The translations under genes and the position numbers were made by a program. DNA of 11,118 nt from Cellvibrionaceae bacterium (GTDB lineage Bacteria; Pseudomonadota; Gammaproteobacteria; Pseudomonadales; Cellvibrionaceae): the NCBI GenBank assembly GCA_030597965.1, contig JAUVQU010000069.1, positions 1-11,118 of the forward strand, written 5' to 3'. Each line of letters opens with the position of its first letter. The first letter of the stretch is position 1. The notes under the pieces were generated by a model. It was given only the letters and a program-made list of their open reading frames with translations, did not search any database and was not told the DNA's origin. This document shows positions 6,195 through 11,118 of this stretch, one piece after another.

Positions 6195-8272
6195 TCTGCG
6201 TTTTCCTGTCGCTCTAAATATCGATTACCGACACGAATTCTCTCGAAGCCTAGTTGAGGGTGAAGAATGACTTCAATGTTTGTGTGTTCTTCATTTTTGG
6301 CAGGAGTACTTAGCTGACCACGGATGATATCTTCGTGATGCCAATGGGCTCGGTAATGTAATTGACCTGAACGGTGATTCACAGCACGGAGAAGATTTAA
6401 CCAGTGGCGACGCCAACCTCGTACGCCTGCTGCAACAGGCAGGCAGTCTTGCCAGCTCATCGAGTGACGATAGAGCAGAGGTAGCCTCGGCAAGGCTGAG
6501 AAGATCAATGCCAACCATGGGTCATTTCCCTCCAAGCGATAAAAGTAGAGGCTGTGTTTATCTCGCCCGAAAAAAAGTTTTCCTTGGGGTGTACCAATAT
6601 AGGTTTCACTGGTTGGACTCATGCCCACTTTAAGTATGATTTCCTCTGTATTGCCACTCTCATCATGTGCCAAGTAGGTAAAGCACTGTTCCAAAATAAA
6701 TGCTGTTTTATGTTCCATGCTCCGTTCAGCGTAGAGTGGTTCGATATGAGACTTTTCGGGGGGCAAACCCAGGGCAATGAATTGCTGGTGATCTAAGTAA
6801 CCCTGAAACACGAACGGCAACGTGGCTGCACCAATGTGCGCACTCGTCTGGATTTGAATGTGGATATGTGGCTGGGGTGAATACCCCGAGTTACCGCACA
6901 ACCCTAATCGTGTACCGATCTCAATCGAATCGCCTTCCTTCACTAAAATTGACTCATGGGCAAAGTGGGATAACTCCACAAAGCTGCCAAGTTCAGTTTT
7001 AATGATGATTAAATTTCCCCAATTATTTTGTCTGTCTACCGTGCCAGGAATGTTGTCCGGTAATGTGTTGATGATTTTTATAATTTTGCCAGCACAGGGT
7101 GCAAGTACCGGTTTTTTATACGCGTAATAGTCTTCTAAATGAAGGCCTTCATTTTGGTGTGTAGCACCATTTTTTTCGATTACAAAATCGTAGGCGTGCT
7201 GCCACTGGCCTTGATGTGTCCATTGTCCATTGAAACCTTGCCAAACCGTCCATTGACCGGAAAAGGGTAATGATAAGCGTGGTGATACGAGGTCAAAACG
7301 ATTTAGGTTGCTAATATAATCGTCCAGCGTTTCTTCTGGGCTTTTACGAATGGCATAGGCTACTAAAGGAAAGTTCACCAGCTTGAGTACGTAAAGAAAA
7401 CTTAAGGTAATGATATTAAATGGCAGCGTGAAAGCGGGGATGCCATGACTGGACCAAAATAGTTGCACTGCATCGAGTAGCACTGTTGCAATTGCTACAG
7501 CGATTGCGGCGATCACGTAGCTACGCGGGGAGGGAACGAGATAGACACCTCCCAGGGCAATGGCGATGAGAATAAAGTTAAAGTTATTGATATTCAGATA
7601 GGCTGAAATCATTGCCCCGTCCATTAAGCCAGAGAGGGTGGCACCTAAGTAAAAACCCAATACGGCGAGTAGAAAAATAATACGTGATACGGCTAATATC
7701 ACCAGTGAGAAAAGAATACCGGTGTAAACATGGGGGGAAAATAATATTGCCCCCAGTGACATAAAAAAGCCTTCTAACCAGTAGGGCAGTATCAGCGTAG
7801 GGTTATCTAAGGGGACATAACTGCCAATGACGTACAAATTGCTGTAGCTGTATGAGGCAAGGTAGGCGATGGAGCTAATCATTACGAAAGGCAGGCTCAG
7901 CGCAGGAAGTCGGAGGTAATAGCTAAACAGGTGCTCCAACATGACGCTGAGCACATAGCTAAACACCCCGGCCGTAATAATAAAAAACAGGCTTAACGGC
8001 GTAAGGGCAAACAGGTAGCCAATTGAAAGCCCGACCAGCAAGGCGTTGTAGGTATAGAAACCTGAATTGAGAAAGCTTTTACTCATGCCTATAAAACGGG
8101 CGAATAGATAGGCTGCCGTGACCGAGACCATACCGGAAATACCGACGTTAATATTGATCATTGTGATAACGGCCAGCAGCAAACCCGCTAAGCTACTCTG
8201 TAAGAAAAAAATTTCCGAGTAACTGTAAAACAGTGTTTTAAAGTGTTGGCTTTCTATTTTTTTAAATATCAT
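6191..8272 (-). CDS. Urea-transporter-type channel fused to M23 (LytM-like) domain and unknown C-terminal region
   Basis: A 693-residue membrane protein in three parts. Residues ~20-305 resemble the UT/urea transporter family: two homologous halves, each with TM1-like, YNALLVGLSIGYLF-like and LPF pore-helix segments (LPALSLPFVMI at 123-132, IPAFTLPFNIITL at 278-290), about ten helices in all. The family passes urea or similar small amides by a channel mechanism. Residues ~385-475 match an M23 metallopeptidase barrel: KPVLAPCAGKIIKI, LSH (His436), VKEGDSIEIGTRLGLCGNSG and PHIHIQ (His469/His471). Upstream is QHAYDF (His359, Asp362). This is H-x-x-D rather than the usual H-x-x-x-D, so catalysis is not assured. 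Residues ~495-693 match nothing I know and have a Trp/His-rich stretch at 606-646. Charges (FKK at the N-terminus, IRK after the last helix) suggest both ends are cytoplasmic, which would put the M23 part inside. No clear ribosome site precedes the ATG. It lies 55 bp after the decarboxylase gene and overlaps the barrel gene. Confidence 0.85.
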   Translation of the reverse strand: MIFKKIESQHFKTLFYSYSEIFFLQSSLAGLLLAVITMININVGISGMVSVTAAYLFARFIGMSKSFLNSGFYTYNALLVGLSIGYLFALTPLSLFFIITAGVFSYVLSVMLEHLFSYYLRLPALSLPFVMISSIAYLASYSYSNLYVIGSYVPLDNPTLILPYWLEGFFMSLGAILFSPHVYTGILFSLVILAVSRIIFLLAVLGFYLGATLSGLMDGAMISAYLNINNFNFILIAIALGGVYLVPSPRSYVIAAIAVAIATVLLDAVQLFWSSHGIPAFTLPFNIITLSFLYVLKLVNFPLVAYAIRKSPEETLDDYISNLNRFDLVSPRLSLPFSGQWTVWQGFNGQWTHQGQWQHAYDFVIEKNGATHQNEGLHLEDYYAYKKPVLAPCAGKIIKIINTLPDNIPGTVDRQNNWGNLIIIKTELGSFVELSHFAHESILVKEGDSIEIGTRLGLCGNSGYSPQPHIHIQIQTSAHIGAATLPFVFQGYLDHQQFIALGLPPEKSHIEPLYAERSMEHKTAFILEQCFTYLAHDESGNTEEIILKVGMSPTSETYIGTPQGKLFFGRDKHSLYFYRLEGNDPWLALIFSALPRLPLLYRHSMSWQDCLPVAAGVRGWRRHWLNLLRAVNHRSGQLHYRAHWHHEDIIRGQLSTPAKNEEHTNIEVILHPQLGFERIRVGNRYLERQENAE

Positions 8273-8285
8273 TATTTTTATACTG

Positions 8286-8338
8286 AGCCCTGCTTTATCG
8301 AGCGTGAGTCATTTGCAACGCTGTCTCCTATGAGGGCT
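8286..8338. repeat. Nested inverted repeats between decarboxylase and transporter-M23 genes
   Basis: An outer pair AGCCCT/AGGGCT (8286-8291, 8333-8338) encloses an inner pair AGCGT/ACGCT (8301-8305, 8318-8322). Transcribed leftward this could fold over the decarboxylase stop codon and end shortly before the transporter start, which has no obvious ribosome site. It may tune expression between the enzyme part and the envelope part of the cluster. There is no T-run, so it is not a standard terminator. Confidence 0.3.
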
Positions 8339-9710
8339 GATTAAGTTTAAGGTGATCGGGTAAATGTTCTCGATGAAGCAGATCACTGAGATCCTCACCT
8401 TCTCGAATCACGAGTGGCTTGCTTTCTTCGGTGATTAACACGACCGCTGGGCGGTATTCGATGAACTGCATCCACTGAGTTACGTTGTAGGCACCCACGG
8501 GGGACAGGATCACGCGCGTTCCTCGTGGCATTGGTGGCAGCATTGTGCCTTCGTCAATAATGTCGATGTTCATACACAGCGGCCCGTTGAGCAGTGAGGG
8601 TTCTCCTAGCCCAGCTAATTCGCGGTCAGTTTCGATATTGAATTTGTACCAGTTTGCGGTGAACAGTAGGTTGACACCTGCATCTAAGATATAACTTTTT
8701 CTGCCATCTGGGAGTCGTTTTGACGCGATATTGGTAGTGATCAGATAGCCGGCCTCATCGATTAATGCTCGGCCACTTTCAATGTAGAGCTTAGGGTAGT
8801 CCCCAGGGCGTAGCGCATTGTTCAGTCCTTCAGATATTTTCTCCGCGTAGGTGTCCATCGCCGGTACGCTAATATCCGGTGGCATATAGGTATCTTTGAG
8901 TTGGCTACGAGAAGGCAGGCCGCCACCAATATCAAAGTAGTCGATGTGAATATCGAGTGTTTCTTCGAGCCGATAGCCAAAGTGAATCATTTTTTCTATT
9001 TGGGTTTTGTATGCATCGGGTTCGAGAACAAAGGTGCCAATGTGGCAATGCAGCCCGATCAATTGCAAGTGCCCGCCCATGGTGATGCGCCGGGCCGCAT
9101 CCATGGCTTGACCAGACTCTAAGTTAAAGCCAAAACGGCTCCACTGTGGGTGAATGCCTGCGTCTAAACTCAAACGAATCGCGACAGGGATTTTTCTGTC
9201 GAGTTCTTCTGCAACCTTTTCCAAATCATCGATTTCATCAAAATGATCGATGTGAATTTTTGCACCCTCTTGGGCTGCTTTTTTTAGTGCGGCGATCGAT
9301 TTATGGGGGCCGTTGAAAATAATGTCGCTACCGGGAACCCCTAAATGTCGTGCTTTATCGTATTCCATTTCTGAGACCACCTCGGCAATGCTGCCCTCTT
9401 GATGAAAAATGGCATTGATGGCATCGAGGTAATTGGTTTTATACGACCAAGCAAATGTGACGTTAGGGTAGCGGGTACTAAACGCCTCTTTCGCTTGGCG
9501 AATGGTGTGGCGGATATGCGTTTCTGAAAAGACAAATAGCGGCGAGCCAAAGTTCTTGGTGAGGCTCTCGATACTCACACCGTCAATGTTGGTGCGTACC
9601 TTGCGTGCGTAATAAGGTGTCGCGCCAAATTTGTTTATCATGCCGCCCTGTAATTTGGTAATGAGTGGTTTGACGTAGTTTGACTTTGATTTAGGCGTGG
9701 ATGTGCTCAT
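8328..9710 (-). CDS. Fold-III PLP-dependent amino-acid decarboxylase (LysA/ornithine decarboxylase superfamily)
   Basis: A cytosolic 460-residue enzyme predicted to remove the alpha-carboxyl of an amino acid or related compound using pyridoxal phosphate. Seen: the PLP lysine in FAWSYKTNY (Lys91), the barrel histidine in HCHIGTF (His223), the phosphate-binding glycines of IGGGLPSR (262-264), ESGRAL (311-316), the C-terminal-domain cysteine in GPLCMNID (Cys379) and GAY (406-408). Diaminopimelate decarboxylases usually show HIGS, EPGR and CES at these places; here they are HIGT, ESGR and CMN. That argues against simple lysine biosynthesis and for another substrate (inference). About 40 N-terminal residues precede the usual domain start. 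The start ATG overlaps the ATP-grasp stop by 4 bases (ATGA) and GGGAGAG precedes it closely, so the two enzymes are likely co-translated and act in one pathway. Confidence 0.9.
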   Translation of the reverse strand: MSTSTPKSKSNYVKPLITKLQGGMINKFGATPYYARKVRTNIDGVSIESLTKNFGSPLFVFSETHIRHTIRQAKEAFSTRYPNVTFAWSYKTNYLDAINAIFHQEGSIAEVVSEMEYDKARHLGVPGSDIIFNGPHKSIAALKKAAQEGAKIHIDHFDEIDDLEKVAEELDRKIPVAIRLSLDAGIHPQWSRFGFNLESGQAMDAARRITMGGHLQLIGLHCHIGTFVLEPDAYKTQIEKMIHFGYRLEETLDIHIDYFDIGGGLPSRSQLKDTYMPPDISVPAMDTYAEKISEGLNNALRPGDYPKLYIESGRALIDEAGYLITTNIASKRLPDGRKSYILDAGVNLLFTANWYKFNIETDRELAGLGEPSLLNGPLCMNIDIIDEGTMLPPMPRGTRVILSPVGAYNVTQWMQFIEYRPAVVLITEESKPLVIREGEDLSDLLHREHLPDHLKLNQPS

Positions 9711-10747
9711 GAAGACTCTCCCAGGGTGACCATATTTTTAAAACGCTCCAGGTCGCAAATCTGTTCGCCGGTGTAGCGGATAAAGAGTTTACCTGCGGGG
9801 TAGCTGCTGGCTGGTGTTGGGGTTTGCCCCAGGGCGCGTTGAACTAACATGTATGGCAAGTTAACGCCCACGCCAGTGGCAAAATAGACCCAGGCAGGAA
9901 AGCGAGGGTTGATCTCGATGAGATGAATCGTATCGCCATCAACCATGCATTCCATCTCAAATGCGCCGTGCCAGTGTGTGCTTGAAACGAACTGACGTGC
10001 AGCTTCCAATAGGGTGGGGTGTACGATGGTGACCCCTGTCCATACTTTACCCAGTTCGGTGATGCTCATTTTTTTCATGGCCACTAAGCCAGGGGCATTC
10101 CCATCGCCGTCGCCCACTCCAATGACGTTCATCTCTTCACCCGTTACCGCAGCTTGCACAATAACGGGGTAGCCCCACTCAGCAACAATTTTGCCGAAGT
10201 AGGCCATTGCTTCTTCCCGTGTGTGAGCGCGATAGGCTTTATAGAGTGTGCCTTTGATCATCAAAGGTAAGCCAATGTCGGTAACCGCTTTATTGAGTTC
10301 TTCATAACTGGCGACGGTGGCTTGTTTAGGCGCACTAATGCCCGCACGTTCAGCGATATCGGGCAAGTGTTCTTTACTACGTAATTTGAACTGTTCCTCG
10401 GTGGGAATTAAGGTGGCGATGCCGTGTTGTGCTAACTCTGCTTGAGATTGGATAAAAAAAGGTAGTTCGCTATCAAGCGTTGGTATTACAACATCAAGGC
10501 CAAAGTTTGATTTGACGTAAAGTAGTCGCTGCATGAGTGCTTCATGCCCCGCGTTTGGATATGGAATCAAAAATGACTTGTCCACCGCCCAATCCATATA
10601 AATACCGGGTTCCATCGCATCGTAGGCTAAACCAGCGATGCGAATTTCACGTTCATTCTGCTCTTTTAAGCTGCGAGCAACCCCAATGCCAGGTGCTGGA
10701 TTATCACTCGCGTTGATCCCTGTTACACCAACATAAAGTGGTTTCAT
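9707..10747 (-). CDS. ATP-grasp carboxylate-amine ligase (CarB/PylC-like)
   Basis: A cytosolic 346-residue ligase. ATP-grasp enzymes activate a carboxylate as acyl-phosphate and join it to an amine or other nucleophile. Seen: an N-terminal Rossmann-like pre-grasp region starting KPLYVGVTGINASDNPAPG (residues 2-20), the nucleotide-binding lysine in PLMIKG (Lys165), the strand VIVQAAVTGEEMNVIG (195-210), and the metal/ATP signature FEMECM (263-268) with LIEINPRFPAW (276-286: Glu278, Asn280, Arg282). The size suits a free-standing ligase such as PylC-type or peptide-forming enzymes, and it is far shorter than carbamoyl phosphate synthase. The substrate cannot be read from the sequence. AAGGG lies about 7 bases before the ATG. 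It starts 10 bp after the PqqD-like gene and overlaps the decarboxylase, so a joint product, for example an amide of a decarboxylated amino acid, is a reasonable guess. Confidence 0.88.
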   Translation of the reverse strand: MKPLYVGVTGINASDNPAPGIGVARSLKEQNEREIRIAGLAYDAMEPGIYMDWAVDKSFLIPYPNAGHEALMQRLLYVKSNFGLDVVIPTLDSELPFFIQSQAELAQHGIATLIPTEEQFKLRSKEHLPDIAERAGISAPKQATVASYEELNKAVTDIGLPLMIKGTLYKAYRAHTREEAMAYFGKIVAEWGYPVIVQAAVTGEEMNVIGVGDGDGNAPGLVAMKKMSITELGKVWTGVTIVHPTLLEAARQFVSSTHWHGAFEMECMVDGDTIHLIEINPRFPAWVYFATGVGVNLPYMLVQRALGQTPTPASSYPAGKLFIRYTGEQICDLERFKNMVTLGESS

Positions 10748-10757
10748 TGTGTTGCCC

Positions 10758-11012
10758 TTAAATCAATCGATAGAGTCGAAGTTGCTCAACAAAGTCAAGG
10801 AAATCACTGTGCGCATCCTGTGGGTTAATATCGTATTCTTCTGCTAGGGTTTGTGCCGTGACCTCATCGGACTTTCCTTGGGCAAGTGCTTTCATGATGA
10901 GACTGCCACTGGCGTTTACTGTGAAGCTTTCACCTGTTTGAGGGTCAAACACAAAACCTTCTTCATTAATGGCCAAGCGGGTCAGTCTGGGATGATCATT
11001 GGTTTGGGTCAT
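10758..11012 (-). CDS. PqqD-like small protein (RRE-type peptide-binding fold)
   Basis: An 84-residue protein matching the PqqD family across its length. A beta-rich N-terminal half (EEGFVFDPQTGESFTVNASG, 17-36) is followed by the helical LIMKALAQGKSDEVTAQTLAEEY segment (38-60) and DFLDFVEQLRLYRLI at the C-terminus. PqqD proteins and related RiPP recognition elements bind leader peptides and present them to modifying enzymes; other PqqD relatives sit in uncharacterised clusters with kinases or ATP-grasp enzymes. No pqqA-, pqqC- or pqqE-like gene is visible, so PQQ synthesis is not indicated. The ribosome site is weak (GAGAA about 7 bases upstream). It is the first gene of the visible cluster, but the window ends about 100 bp upstream, so more genes may precede it. 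Its adjacency to the ATP-grasp gene (10 bp) suggests the two work together. Confidence 0.82.
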   Translation of the reverse strand: MTQTNDHPRLTRLAINEEGFVFDPQTGESFTVNASGSLIMKALAQGKSDEVTAQTLAEEYDINPQDAHSDFLDFVEQLRLYRLI

Positions 11013-11118
11013 TGTCTTATTCTCATTTTTTCGACGTCCTTGAGTCTAGAGGCTATGGGTTATCGCTAGAGTATAGTCTGGATGGTTTTTTTACATCTTC
11101 TGCTCCCAAGCAAATGAG

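Noticed and set aside
6191..8272. A urea-use operon
   Set aside because: No urease subunit, urease accessory or urea amidolyase gene is present; only the channel fold suggests urea.
8328..9710. Calling this gene lysA
   Set aside because: The fold-III core fits, but three signature sites differ from typical diaminopimelate decarboxylases and the neighbours are not lysine genes.
10758..11012. PQQ cofactor biosynthesis
   Set aside because: Only the PqqD fold is present; no pqqA, pqqB, pqqC or pqqE-like gene is seen, and the neighbours are an ATP-grasp ligase and a decarboxylase.
10851..11069. A 72-codon forward-strand open frame opposite the PqqD-like gene, considered as a precursor peptide
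   Set aside because: It is antisense to a well-supported gene over most of its length and lacks a leader/core look or a ribosome site.
11070..11098. Promoter for the cluster with a TATACT -10 box on the minus strand at 11070-11075
   Set aside because: The -10 is good, but no reasonable -35 hexamer is found at 15-19 bp spacing, and more co-directional genes may lie beyond the window, so it is not called.
1..11118. Insertion sequences, CRISPR arrays, tRNA or rRNA genes
   Set aside because: No transposase-like protein, spaced direct repeats or recognisable structural RNA sequence was found on either strand.

Overview
The window reads as chromosomal DNA of a gammaproteobacterium-like Gram-negative bacterium. 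The support is an RND efflux pump, a signal-peptide-bearing outer-membrane barrel candidate, a c-di-GMP enzyme and moderate base composition. The species cannot be named from the sequence. Apart from one RND pump fragment at the left edge, every gene lies on the minus strand, so the text below follows transcription from right to left.

Right part (about 11012 to 8328): three tightly packed genes encode a PqqD-like small protein, a CarB/PylC-type ATP-grasp ligase and a divergent fold-III PLP decarboxylase. The gaps are 10 bp and then a 4-bp ATGA overlap. Together they look like a small-molecule or peptide-modifying module: a binding or chaperone protein, an amide-forming enzyme and an amino-acid decarboxylase.

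Middle part (8272 to 4681): after 55 bp comes a 693-residue fusion of a urea-transporter-type channel, an M23 (LytM-like) domain and an unrecognised C-terminal region. It overlaps by ATGA a secreted, probably outer-membrane beta-barrel protein. About 80 bp further on is a secreted TPR-like protein. This is an envelope module.

Left-middle (4630 to 3482): 50 bp later lies an EAL phosphodiesterase with all the usual catalytic motifs, fused to a C-terminal CZB zinc-binding domain. It is a candidate zinc-tuned c-di-GMP phosphodiesterase. These seven genes are co-directional with gaps of at most about 80 bp and may form one operon. I know of no described system with this combination, and it is the most interesting content of the window. 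Its substrate and product are unknown, and it may continue past the right edge.

Left part: a 327-bp non-coding stretch separates that cluster from a CtpF-like P-type cation ATPase (3154 to 446), which probably has its own promoter. The ATPase ends convergently with the RND pump gene, with a 10-bp hairpin between them.
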